A program made the translations under genes and the position numbers. From Gemmatimonadota bacterium (lineage in GTDB: Bacteria > Gemmatimonadota > Gemmatimonadetes > Longimicrobiales > Gaopeijiaceae): DNA of 64,000 bases. A model generated the notes under the pieces. That model saw only the letters and a program-made list of their open reading frames with translations, searched no databases and had not been told where the DNA came from. The DNA lies in NCBI GenBank assembly GCA_041390105.1, contig JAWKQO010000003.1, forward strand, positions 1-64,000, written 5' to 3'. Positions 45,943 to 53,602 of the stretch are shown one piece after another; within the stretch, counting starts at the first letter, position 1, and each line of letters starts with the position of its first letter.

Positions 45943-47423
45943 AGCGAGTTTCCGCCGCCCACATGAGCGCTGACGAGTTTCGCAGCGCGGGTCACGCGCT
46001 GGTCGATCGGATCGCGGAGCTGTTCGAGACGCTGCCCTCCCGTCCGGTGACGCCCGGGTGGGACGCGACCGCAGCACGCCAGGTGATCGGAGCGCCGCGG
46101 CCACTCCCTGAGGCCGGCGCGCCCGCGGGCGAGCTCGTTCGCTCGGCGACGGAGAGCGTGATCGAGGGCTCGCTCTACAACGCTCACCCGCGCTTCTTCG
46201 GATACATCACCGCCGGATCCGCACCCGTCGGGGTGCTGGGCGAGCTGCTGGCGGCGGCGGTGAATCCGAACGTGGGAGGGCACGCCCTCTCACCGGTCGC
46301 CACCGAGATCGAAGTGGAGACGGTGCGCTGGATCGCCGAGCTGATCGGCTTTCCCCCAGGCGGGAGCGGCTTGCTCACCAGCGGCGGCAACATGGCCAAC
46401 CTGACCGCATTCTGGGCCGCCCGCACACGCATGTTGGGAGCGGGGATCCGCACAAGCGGACTGAGGGGTGCGGCCCAGCCCCGGGTCTACGTTTCCGCAG
46501 AGACGCACACCTGGGTGCAAAAGGCAGCGGACCTGTCGGGCATGGGGACGGAGGCGGTGCGGTGGATCCCGACGGATGACAGCCTGCGCGTCGATCTCTC
46601 TGCCCTGCGCGCCGCGATCGCGCAGGACCGTGCGCGCGGGGATCTCCCCTTCATGATCGTGGGGACCGCCGGCAGTGTCAGCACCGGAGCCATCGATCCT
46701 CTGCCTGCTCTCGCCGAGCTGGCGAAGGAAGAGGGCCTGTGGTTTCACGTCGATGGCGCCTATGGTGCCTTCGCGGCAGCCCTCCCCGAGGCGGACGAGG
46801 ACCTGTTGGGAATCCGGCTCGCCGATTCGGTGGCGCTCGATCCGCACAAGTGGTTGTACGCGCCCCTGGACGCGGGCTGCGTGCTGGTGCGGGACGTCCA
46901 GACGCTGCGCGACACCTACTCCTATCACCCGCCCTACTACCGCTTCGACCCCGACACCACGAACTACGTGGACCTGGGCCCCGAGAACTCACGCCGCTTC
47001 CGGGCACTGAAGGTGTGGCTACAGCTCCAGCAGATGGGGCGGGAGGGTGTCGTGGAGTGCATCGCCGAGGATTGTGCCTTGGCCCGCACCATCCACCAGC
47101 AGGCCGGCGAGCATCCGGATCTGGAGACGTACACGCGGAGCCTCAGCATCGCGACCTTCCGCTTCGTCCCGCCGGACCTGCGGACCCGACTGGGGGAGCC
47201 GGACGTGGAGGCGACGCTGAACGAGCTGAACGAGCAGATCCTCGCTGCCGTGAATCACGACGGCAGGGCCTTCCTGTCCAACGCGGTCGTCCGCGGACGG
47301 TTTCTGCTCCGGGCCTGCGTCGTGAACTTCCGCACGGGGACCGAGGACTGTCAGGCCCTGGTGGACGAGGTGGCGCGAGTGGGAAGGAACCTCTGGGCGG
47401 AGGCCTCGGTCACGCTGGCGTAG
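45939..47423 (+). CDS. Pyridoxal-phosphate-dependent group II decarboxylase
   Basis: A 494-aa fold-type I PLP enzyme of the aromatic-amino-acid/glutamate decarboxylase group. Conserved elements are YNAHPRFFGYITAGSAPVGVLGELLAAAVNPNVGGHALSPVATEIEVETVRWI, GLLTSGGNMANLTAFWAAR, FHVDGAYGAFAA (Asp contacting the pyridine nitrogen) and ALDPHKWLYAPLDAGCVLVRD (Schiff-base Lys). Substrate could be an aromatic amino acid, though some homologues are aldehyde synthases. It overlaps the PIG-L gene by 4 bp and its 3' end overlaps the convergent TspO-like gene by 14 bp. Confidence 0.92.
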   Translation: MKRVSAAHMSADEFRSAGHALVDRIAELFETLPSRPVTPGWDATAARQVIGAPRPLPEAGAPAGELVRSATESVIEGSLYNAHPRFFGYITAGSAPVGVLGELLAAAVNPNVGGHALSPVATEIEVETVRWIAELIGFPPGGSGLLTSGGNMANLTAFWAARTRMLGAGIRTSGLRGAAQPRVYVSAETHTWVQKAADLSGMGTEAVRWIPTDDSLRVDLSALRAAIAQDRARGDLPFMIVGTAGSVSTGAIDPLPALAELAKEEGLWFHVDGAYGAFAAALPEADEDLLGIRLADSVALDPHKWLYAPLDAGCVLVRDVQTLRDTYSYHPPYYRFDPDTTNYVDLGPENSRRFRALKVWLQLQQMGREGVVECIAEDCALARTIHQQAGEHPDLETYTRSLSIATFRFVPPDLRTRLGEPDVEATLNELNEQILAAVNHDGRAFLSNAVVRGRFLLRACVVNFRTGTEDCQALVDEVARVGRNLWAEASVTLA

Positions 47424-48189
47424 TGGTCGGCTGGTTGGGGGCCTGCCGGCCAGGCCGCGCAGCCCAGAGAGCCATCGCCACACTGGCCAGGCCGAGTACC
47501 CAGCCGGTGGCCGCCAGAGGCCGCTGGTCGGGGAAGCGGACCGCGATCCCCGTGAGCGCCCAGCCCACCACCAGTCCGAACGTCACGTCCCTGCGCTTCA
47601 GCGCAAAGACAACGGCCAGCCCCGTCGCGGCGGCCATGAAGACCATGGCCCAGGTGGGACCCGGCAGGCCGAGGCCGTTCCACCCCAACACCTGCAACAG
47701 CTGCGCAGTGTTTGAGATGGTGGCGACCGAGATCCAGGCCAGGTAGACCCCGAACGGCAGGGACACGAACCACCAGTCCCCACGCCTGGGGCGGAGACCA
47801 CCGACGTGGACACGCCCGTAGAGGAAGATCAGGTCCACCAGCAAGCCGATCATCAACGTCCAGGCGAGCAAAAAGCGCTCGAACGAGAAGGCCATGAGCC
47901 AGGCGGCGTTCAGCGCGGCGTTGATGGTCCAGAGCCAGCGCACCCGCTCCACGGTCGCCCGCGAAGCGGGCCGCGGAAGCGCCTGGTACACGACGAAGCC
48001 CAAGAGCCCGGCATAGATCAGGCTCCAGATGCCGAAGACGTAGTCGGCCGGCAGAAAGTAGGTGGGGTCGCGATTGGCGAGCTCGCCGATGGAGCGACCG
48101 CTGAGGGCCCCCGTGGCGGCCAAGCCATTGAGGACGACGACACCCACGAACGCGAGACCGTTCAGGACGGTGAAGGCACGGCCGGTCAT
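47410..48189 (-). CDS. TspO/MBR-related membrane protein
   Basis: A 259-aa, tryptophan-rich membrane protein with about seven TM helices. The TspO-like features are NRDPTYFLPADYVFGIWSLIYAGLLGFVVYQAL and RVRWLWTINAALNAAWLMAFSFERFLLAWTLMIGLLVDLIFLY. It is longer than classical five-helix TspO (about 160 aa), as in the extended tryptophan-rich sensory protein group. The ligand may be tetrapyrroles or sterol-like molecules by analogy only. ATG 48189 follows GGAGG at a long 12-nt distance. Confidence 0.75.
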   Translation of the reverse strand: MTGRAFTVLNGLAFVGVVVLNGLAATGALSGRSIGELANRDPTYFLPADYVFGIWSLIYAGLLGFVVYQALPRPASRATVERVRWLWTINAALNAAWLMAFSFERFLLAWTLMIGLLVDLIFLYGRVHVGGLRPRRGDWWFVSLPFGVYLAWISVATISNTAQLLQVLGWNGLGLPGPTWAMVFMAAATGLAVVFALKRRDVTFGLVVGWALTGIAVRFPDQRPLAATGWVLGLASVAMALWAARPGRQAPNQPTTTPA

Positions 48190-48262
48190 GTTCCCCCCCA
48201 TTCCTCCAGCCGGCATGTGCCGCTCACCATCGCGCCGGCCCGGTCGGTGCCGGTCCGCCCGT

Positions 48263-48496
48263 TCAGTTCGCCGGCTCGAAGTCCGGGAACACGTCCTTCA
48301 GCACCGCGACAGCCCGTTCCGCTTCCGTGGCGGAAACCAGCAGCCGGGCCGGGTTGGCGAAGGCAAGCCCCACCTCCATGCCCCCCACGTCGTCGATGGA
48401 CAGCTGGGACGGGATACCAGCGTTGTCGAGGAACCCCTTGGCGAGCTCCGCCTCGTGGCGGTATCCGTAGCGCGCGATCGTGACCAGGTCGGTCAT
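48263..48496 (-). CDS. DUF2007 (putative signal-transducing protein) domain protein
   Basis: A 77-aa protein with the small alpha/beta DUF2007 pattern: LVTIARYGYRHEAELAKGFLDNAGIPSQLSIDDVGGMEVGLAFANPARLLVSATEAERAVAVLKD. The middle block IDDVGG...ARLLVSAEDAERA is characteristic. The function is unknown; related domains resemble PII-like folds. It has an AGGAGG-type Shine-Dalgarno (AGGTACC before ATG read leftward). It is divergent from cutC with a 63-bp gap. Confidence 0.88.
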   Translation of the reverse strand: MTDLVTIARYGYRHEAELAKGFLDNAGIPSQLSIDDVGGMEVGLAFANPARLLVSATEAERAVAVLKDVFPDFEPAN

Positions 48497-48526
48497 GGTA
48501 CCTCCTCGCTCGATGGACGCCTGGTT

Positions 48527-50023
48527 CTACCCGCTGGAATCCCGGAGGATTCGGAGAACGTGAACAACCCCACCCCGCCGCGCGTCCTCGAGGTCTGCGT
48601 CGAAACCCGCGACGACCTGGAGGCCGCCCTGGCGGGCGGCGCCGACCGGATCGAGCTCAATCGTGACCTGGCCCAGGACGGCCTGACGCCGGGCGCGGGG
48701 GCCGTGTCGTGGGCCCGTGCCCGAACCGAGCTGCCGCTCATCGTGATGATCCGGCCGCATCACCGCGGATTCGTCTACTCCGCGCAAGAGGTTCATGCGA
48801 TGGTGGAGGCAATGGCTACCCTCTCCGCGCTCGGAGTCGACGGCTACGCGGTCGGTCCGCTCACGGCCGAAGGCACCGTGGATGCCTCGGCCCTGAAGAC
48901 TCTGGTCGCTGCGGCGGCGGGTCTCGACGTCGTGTACCATCGCGCCTTCGATCACGTCGCCGATCGGAGCCGCGGGCTCGAGACGCTCATCGATCACGGT
49001 GTGGTCCGCGTGCTCACGTCCGGGGGGGCACCCTCGGCGGTCGAGGGCGTGCACCGCATCGCGGACCTCGTCGTTCGCGCCGCGGAACGCATCGAGATCC
49101 TCCCCGGCGGCGGCATCACTCCCAGCAATGCCGACGCGATCCTCCGCGGCACGGGGTGCACGCAACTCCACGGAACCTTCCGCCTGGGAGGGATGTGCAC
49201 GGACGCCGCCGCCGTGGCCCAGGTACGGCAGCTCCTGCACGCGTGACGGCGGCGGCACTGGCCGTGAGGCGGGGAGCGGCACGGCCGGCAGGGGCGACAC
49301 CGCATTTTGCGACCAACGTAGACCCCTGAGGTCCCCGGCCTCCACGACGAGCTCGACCCGGTGGGGTCCCAGGATCACGGTGCGGGTCGGCGACTCCCCG
49401 CAGCCAGGCAGTCGGAGGTCCTCCTGCCCGAACGCCGTCCGCACAGCGTTCTCGATCGACTTCGCGAACTCGTGGGCATCGCCCTCTGCGCAACCACACT
49501 GATATCGGCAGTCTCCCTGCAGGAGGATGTGCGCGAACTCCGCGATCTCGTGCGCGACCACGGTTTCCTGCGTGATTGCCCACGGAGGAGCTCCGTCCGA
49601 AGGAAGCCATCCGTCACGTGTTCCCTGGAAGCGTGGGAACTGCTCCACGTCACCCCGATCCAGTTCGAGCACCGCCAGTGGTACCGGACCGGAACCGCCG
49701 AGTTGGAGTGGCGCCCGCACGGTACCGAGCAACACGCCACGGCGGCTCGCCTGCACCCGTATCGCGGGTGCTGACCCAGGAGAGCCCTGGACGGCGGCGA
49801 GTCGCTCCCAGAGCGCGGCGAAGTCGGCTGACCGCTCGTTCAGCGTGCGGATATGGGCAGCCAGCCATCCGACGTCTTCGTGCGAGCCTTCGAGGGGCAC
49901 CTGCCCGCCGAGCGGAGCGGCCGCAACGAAGGCCCACACGAAGACGATCGAGAGCGAAACCCGCGGCCTACCCTTCCCCGACCCCGTGAAGGGATGCGCT
50001 GGACGTCGCACGGCTTGCTCCAT
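48527..50023 (-). CDS. Exported protein with HEIAEFAH motif; 3' end uncertain
   Basis: The open frame is 498 codons, but only about the first 260 (50023 back to roughly 49247) look like a real protein. Features are a signal peptide (SLSIVFVWAFVAAAPLGGQ), helices LAAHIRTLNERSADFAALWERL, a strand region VRAPLQLGGSGPVPLAVLELDRGDVEQFP, and TQETVVAHEIAEFAHILLQGDCRYQCGCAEGDAHEFAKSIENAVR. The last has a possible metal site (His158-Glu-x3-Phe-x-His165) and three clustered Cys. The rest is antisense to cutC and looks like a high-GC shadow without a stop. It starts 8 bp after the upstream exported gene, suggesting co-expression. No family recognised. Confidence 0.5.
   Translation of the reverse strand: MEQAVRRPAHPFTGSGKGRPRVSLSIVFVWAFVAAAPLGGQVPLEGSHEDVGWLAAHIRTLNERSADFAALWERLAAVQGSPGSAPAIRVQASRRGVLLGTVRAPLQLGGSGPVPLAVLELDRGDVEQFPRFQGTRDGWLPSDGAPPWAITQETVVAHEIAEFAHILLQGDCRYQCGCAEGDAHEFAKSIENAVRTAFGQEDLRLPGCGESPTRTVILGPHRVELVVEAGDLRGLRWSQNAVSPLPAVPLPASRPVPPPSRVQELPYLGHGGGVRAHPSQAEGSVELRAPRAAEDRVGIAGSDAAAGEDLDAFRGANDEVRDAVHALDRRGCPPGREHADHTVIDERLEPAAPIGDVIEGAMVHDVETRRRSDQSLQGRGIHGAFGRERTDRVAVDSERGEGSHCLHHRMNLLRGVDESAVMRPDHHDERQLGSGTGPRHGPRARRQAVLGQVTIELDPVGAARQGGLQVVAGFDADLEDARRGGVVHVLRILRDSSG
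48560..49246 (+). CDS. cutC: CutC family protein
   Basis: A 228-aa TIM-barrel protein. Family blocks are VLEVCVETRDDLEAALAGGADRIELNRDLAQDGLTPG, LIVMIRPHHRGFVYS, DGYAVGPLTAEGTVD, VYHRAFDHVADRSRGLETLIDHGVVRVLTSGG and EILPGGGITPSNADAIL. CutC was named for copper homeostasis, but its enzymatic role is unsettled. The start is the GTG at 48560, preceded by GGAGGATTCGGAGAA. A large leftward open frame from an exported protein gene runs antisense through the whole cutC gene; see that entry. Confidence 0.92.
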   Translation: MNNPTPPRVLEVCVETRDDLEAALAGGADRIELNRDLAQDGLTPGAGAVSWARARTELPLIVMIRPHHRGFVYSAQEVHAMVEAMATLSALGVDGYAVGPLTAEGTVDASALKTLVAAAAGLDVVYHRAFDHVADRSRGLETLIDHGVVRVLTSGGAPSAVEGVHRIADLVVRAAERIEILPGGGITPSNADAILRGTGCTQLHGTFRLGGMCTDAAAVAQVRQLLHA

Positions 50024-50031
50024 TTCGGCGC

Positions 50032-51279
50032 TCAGCGACCCCGGGGCTCCAGGTCGACGGTGTTCGTATAGGCGAGCGTGATATCCGCGGCAGTGCTGAA
50101 GCCGATCTGGGGTCCGAATGAGAATCCGACATAGTTGTCACCCCCGACGTTCACGCTGCCGAACACCTCGATGGGGAGTGCGAGGCCCCGGCTCATCTCC
50201 CCCGAGAACCACGGACCCACCGAGCCCGTGAATACGCGCTCGAGCAACCCCGTACCCGACAGTGACCAGCCGTGACCCACGAGATCTGCCCTGGACACAT
50301 CGAAGGGGATGTAGACGAGGCGCATGCTGGACGAAACACCACCTCCCTTCATGACGCCCGCTCCACCCGAGAAGTACGGAAGCGCAGCCTCGTCCCCGGC
50401 CAGCTTGAAAAGCACGCCGTACGACAGTTGCAGGTTGGCTGGCAAGCCGCCCCCTACGTCCACGACGGTATGCACGAACCCGAGCCAGCCAGGGGCCGCG
50501 GCCGATTCTCCCACGTACCCTCCTCCGCCCTGGGCAACCATCGCGGCGGCCGCGCGCAACGCCTCTCGGGTGCCAGCGTCACCGCATACCGCTGCCAGGA
50601 CGGCCTCCGGTGCAACCTGCATGTCTCGGCCCGTTTCCAAGAGACGAACGAGCATCGACCCGAACTGGGGATCGGCGTTCAAGATCGGGCGGAGCAGGTT
50701 GTCCAGGTCCGGCTGGAACATCCCGATCACGTCCTGCGTCGAAACGGTTTCGGACGGAAGGCCGACCGACTGCAGAAACTGCGTCTGCGCGGCCTCCAAC
50801 TCTCCCGACACCTGACCAAGCAGGCCGACGACGCTGCTGGCCCCCCGACTCAACTCGCTTCCGACGCTGCACCAATTGAGTTGGGACAGGTCGTGCACGA
50901 ACCCCATCCCCGCGTCGTAGGCACTCTGTCCAACCTCCCAGATTCCCTCGGCAAGATCGTTCCCCCCATCGATGACCACGTCCACTACTGGACTCCAATC
51001 GGGCACCTCCCCGACGCCCCTCCCGTAGGTGGACTTGAGGTACCAGTCGAACAGCGAGCTGTAGCAGGTGGCGCCGTGGTCGTCGTAGCCACCGCGGCAA
51101 TAGGCCCAGCAAACCGGGCCCACTCCGTAGTAGCCCTGGTCGCAGGTGGGATAGCAGAGGGCCCCGTCGAGCTCGGTCCCCGGGCGGCAACTCTGTGCCT
51201 CTGCGCCGTCAGGGGCAGCGAGGCCCGTGATCATGAGAAGTCCGGCCAGCAACAAGCACCGCCGCAGAATGGTCGCCAT
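50032..51279 (-). CDS. Exported protein with Cys-rich N-terminal module
   Basis: A 415-aa protein with a signal peptide (LLLAGLLMITGLAAPDGAEAQ). Residues about 30-75 form a small cysteine-rich module: CRPGTELDGALCYPTCDQGY, then YGVGPVCWAYCRGGY and DDHGATCY, seven Cys in about 43 residues. This CYP-C-GY-GVGPVCW pattern recurs in secreted proteins of unknown role. A helical middle (about 95-245) follows. The C-terminal half (about 245-415) is glycine-rich beta structure (LPYFSGGAGVMKGGGVSSSMRLVYIPFDVS and NYVGFSFGPQIGFSTAADITLAYTNTVDL), resembling a barrel. ATG 51279 has GGAGG 6 nt upstream. A strong dyad lies just before it. Confidence 0.75.
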   Translation of the reverse strand: MATILRRCLLLAGLLMITGLAAPDGAEAQSCRPGTELDGALCYPTCDQGYYGVGPVCWAYCRGGYDDHGATCYSSLFDWYLKSTYGRGVGEVPDWSPVVDVVIDGGNDLAEGIWEVGQSAYDAGMGFVHDLSQLNWCSVGSELSRGASSVVGLLGQVSGELEAAQTQFLQSVGLPSETVSTQDVIGMFQPDLDNLLRPILNADPQFGSMLVRLLETGRDMQVAPEAVLAAVCGDAGTREALRAAAAMVAQGGGGYVGESAAAPGWLGFVHTVVDVGGGLPANLQLSYGVLFKLAGDEAALPYFSGGAGVMKGGGVSSSMRLVYIPFDVSRADLVGHGWSLSGTGLLERVFTGSVGPWFSGEMSRGLALPIEVFGSVNVGGDNYVGFSFGPQIGFSTAADITLAYTNTVDLEPRGR

Positions 51280-51296
51280 GTCCAACCTCCGCTCAC

Positions 51297-51329
51297 CTCG
51301 TGGAAGGGGTCCGACAACCCTTTCACGAG
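51297..51329. promoter_or_regulatory. 12-bp dyad upstream of the Cys-rich exported gene
   Basis: CTCGTGGAAGGG (51297-51308) and CCCTTTCACGAG (51318-51329) are inverted with one mismatch (a G-U pair in RNA) around a 9-nt loop. It lies 18 nt upstream of the Cys-rich gene start and opposite the promoter side of the 29-aa ORF. It could be an operator shared by the two divergent genes, or a leader hairpin. Confidence 0.5.
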
Positions 51330-51457
51330 ATTCGCGGCCGCCCGCGGTTCACGGGGCCCGGATGAACCTCGGACCACGCCGGATTTCGTGCTTGAGGCAG
51401 GGGCCGGACTCCAGGCCGGACCCCGTTGTAGCCCCTCGAGCCCCGGCGGAGGCGATC

Positions 51458-51547
51458 ATGTGCTACCAGGCTCCACTCAATCGGCTCAGCCTGTGCGTGC
51501 GAGTCCTGTGGCTCGCGGCCCTGATCGCGGGGACGTTCCTGCTCTAG
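51458..51547 (+). CDS. Predicted 29-aa single-helix membrane micropeptide
   Basis: The frame encodes 29 residues: MCYQAPLNRLSLCVRV followed by the hydrophobic LWLAALIAGTFLL. One predicted membrane helix has a basic N-terminal side and two cysteines. A textbook GGAGG lies 6 nt upstream of the ATG. Its TAG is interlocked with the TAG of the convergent ECF sigma-kinase gene in the palindrome CTAG at 51544-51547. No family is recognised. Evidence for translation is only the ribosome-binding site, the hydrophobic profile and the exact end, so this is tentative. Confidence 0.45.
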   Translation: MCYQAPLNRLSLCVRVLWLAALIAGTFLL

Positions 51548-53013
51548 ACGGCGCGCCCCAAACGCCGGGCCACGTCGCCCGCCCGAGGCCGCGCCGCCGG
51601 ATCCACTGCGAGGCATTCGCTCAGAGCCCGTCTCAGCCGGAGCGCCTCCTCGCCCGTTCGCCCTTCCGGTACGAGAATGGGCGCACCCGCCCGGATGGCC
51701 TGCACGGTCTCGCGCATGGTCGGATGGCGGAAAGGATGACACCCGAGCGCCTCGAGCAGCAGCACACCCAGACTGAAGATGTCACTGGCAGGGCCCACGT
51801 CCGAGCCCGTCAGCTGCTCCGGAGACATGTATTCGAGCGTGCCCACGGTGACGCCCGCCGCGGTCTGGACCACACCCTCGTGGCGGGCCGCGCCGAAGTC
51901 GAACAGCCGCAGGAGCGGCCGAGACGCGCAGTACACGTTCGCCGGCTTGAGATCGCGGTGCACGACCCCCAGTGCATGGGCTTCGGCCAGTGCCTCCGCC
52001 AGTGCCGCTCCTCCCTCGGCAAGCTCCGCCTCGGGGAGCGGACCCCGCTTCAGTCTGTCCCGTAGCGACTCCCCCTCGAGCAGCTCCAGCGCCAGGAAGG
52101 GGCTCCCTGCTGGGGTGCGTCCCCGGGACCGCAACCTCGCCACGGCCGGGTGCCGGAGCCGCACCAGAGCATCGCCCTCCAGCTCCAGTCGCCGGTGCAC
52201 GTCTTCGGTCGTCCACCCGCCCGGTGTCGCTCCGGCGATCTTGAGGGCGACCGCAGTGCCCGTGGCGAGCTCGATGGCGCGATAGACCTCGCACACGCCA
52301 CCGCCGATGCGTCGTTCGATCCGGTACCCCGGGACAGCGATCTCCGCCGGGACAGGTAACTGATCCTGCGGCATCCCCTCTTCACTCAACATGGACTGGA
52401 GCGAGGCGGGGTCGATGGACACCCGACTGCGCACCGCGATGTCCTCCTGCAGCCATTGGCGCGCGTGGATCCACGCCCGCTTCACGGTGGACAACGAGAT
52501 CCCGAGGGCTTCCGCGGTCTCCTCCGACGTCATGTCTCCAAAGAAGCGGCACTCGATCACACGAGCCTCGCGCTCGTGCTCCACCTCGAGTCGATCCAGG
52601 CTTTCGTCGAGCGCCACGAGCACGTCGGCTGTCGACTCCGAGAAGGATGGTCCGCCCCCGAGCAGGTGTGCCGCCTCCAGGCTGACATGCTCCACTGCCC
52701 CGCCGCGCTTCTCCGTCTGCCGCGCACGCGCATAGTCGATGAGAAGTTGGCGCATGGCGCGCGAGGCCACTGCGAGAAAATGGCTCCGATGCGTTCCGTG
52801 CCCCGACCCACCCTGACTCAGCTTCAGATAGGTCTCATGCACCAGCACCGTGGTCGAGACCGTGTTGTGCCCACTCCAGCGAGCTCGGTGGCGGTGGGCG
52901 ATCTCTCGGAGCTCGGCGTAGACCAGAGGGATGAGTCGGTCCAACGCCGTGCGCTCCCCGCCGGCCCATTGGGCCAAGAGCAGATCGACTTCGGAGATGG
53001 GATCTGTGGGCAT
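51544..53013 (-). CDS. ECF sigma factor fused to a Ser/Thr protein kinase
   Basis: A 489-aa single polypeptide. Residues 8-105 form sigma region 2 of the acidobacterial/planctomycete ECF type (LIPLVYAELREIAHRHRARW, FLAVASRAMRQLLIDYARARQTEKRGG). Residues 130-190 form region 4 (VIECRFFGDMTSEETAEALGISLSTVKRAWIHARQWL). After a linker of about 35 residues, 229-485 is a Hanks kinase: glycine loop IGGGVCEVYRA, catalytic Lys258 (VALKI), VVHRDLKPANV with Asp354, LFDFGAAR with Asp372, YMSPEQL, and SDIFSLGVLLLEALG. No TM or sensor domain follows. All kinase residues are intact. ATG 53013 lacks a clear Shine-Dalgarno; upstream in-frame starts would overlap apaG. Confidence 0.88.
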   Translation of the reverse strand: MPTDPISEVDLLLAQWAGGERTALDRLIPLVYAELREIAHRHRARWSGHNTVSTTVLVHETYLKLSQGGSGHGTHRSHFLAVASRAMRQLLIDYARARQTEKRGGAVEHVSLEAAHLLGGGPSFSESTADVLVALDESLDRLEVEHEREARVIECRFFGDMTSEETAEALGISLSTVKRAWIHARQWLQEDIAVRSRVSIDPASLQSMLSEEGMPQDQLPVPAEIAVPGYRIERRIGGGVCEVYRAIELATGTAVALKIAGATPGGWTTEDVHRRLELEGDALVRLRHPAVARLRSRGRTPAGSPFLALELLEGESLRDRLKRGPLPEAELAEGGAALAEALAEAHALGVVHRDLKPANVYCASRPLLRLFDFGAARHEGVVQTAAGVTVGTLEYMSPEQLTGSDVGPASDIFSLGVLLLEALGCHPFRHPTMRETVQAIRAGAPILVPEGRTGEEALRLRRALSECLAVDPAARPRAGDVARRLGRAV

Positions 53014-53051
53014 GGAGTCTGGGCGTAGGGACCGTGGGTTGGCGTTGTGGC

Positions 53052-53465
53052 TCAGTTCATCGTGTCCGACACCGTCCCCATGCCGAACCACCCGGCATCC
53101 AACCTGAAGCGGGGGACCTCGACGCGAAACTCCTCACCGTCTGGTCGCACGAACGTGTAATGCCCCTCCATGGCCCCTCGCGGCGAGCGCAACACGCAGA
53201 AGCTCTGATACCGGTGCACCGCACCGGGCTCGAGGGTGGGTTGCACCCCGATGACGCCGTCGCCGTCGACCTCGGTATCAGGCCCGCCCTCGTCCTCGAT
53301 GGTCCAGTGGCGTCGCAGGAGCGTGCCCGTGGCGACGCCCATGTTCTCGATCTCGATGTCGTAGGTGAAGACGAACCGACCGCGAGACGGATCCGACTCC
53401 GAGAGGACGAACCTGGGCTGCACACCGACCCGCATGCCGTGGGTGACCTGTTCGACGTACATCAT
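53052..53465 (-). CDS. apaG: ApaG domain protein
   Basis: A 137-aa fibronectin-type III-like fold protein. The ApaG pattern is clear: VTHGMRVGVQPRFVLSESDPSRGRFVFTYDIEIENMGVATGTLLRRHWTIEDEGG, then VDGDGVIGVQPTLEPGAVHRYQSFCVLRSPRGAMEGHYTFV. ApaG affects Co/Mg handling and Ap4A levels genetically; its molecular role is unsettled. The start at 53465 (two consecutive ATG codons) is preferred over the TTG at 53495. It lies upstream of the sigma-kinase gene on the same strand with a 38-bp gap, and divergent from the HipA-like gene. Confidence 0.9.
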   Translation of the reverse strand: MMYVEQVTHGMRVGVQPRFVLSESDPSRGRFVFTYDIEIENMGVATGTLLRRHWTIEDEGGPDTEVDGDGVIGVQPTLEPGAVHRYQSFCVLRSPRGAMEGHYTFVRPDGEEFRVEVPRFRLDAGWFGMGTVSDTMN

Positions 53466-53602
53466 CTGGACCGCCCCATCTCTCGGAATGTCCAAGCGGA
53501 TCTTGGTTGAAAAGCTGCTCTCCGGCCCGCCGAGCGGCTCTCACCGCTCCGGCGCCGCATGTGGTAGATTCTCGTCGCGCCCACTTCCCCCGACCAGAGC
53601 TC

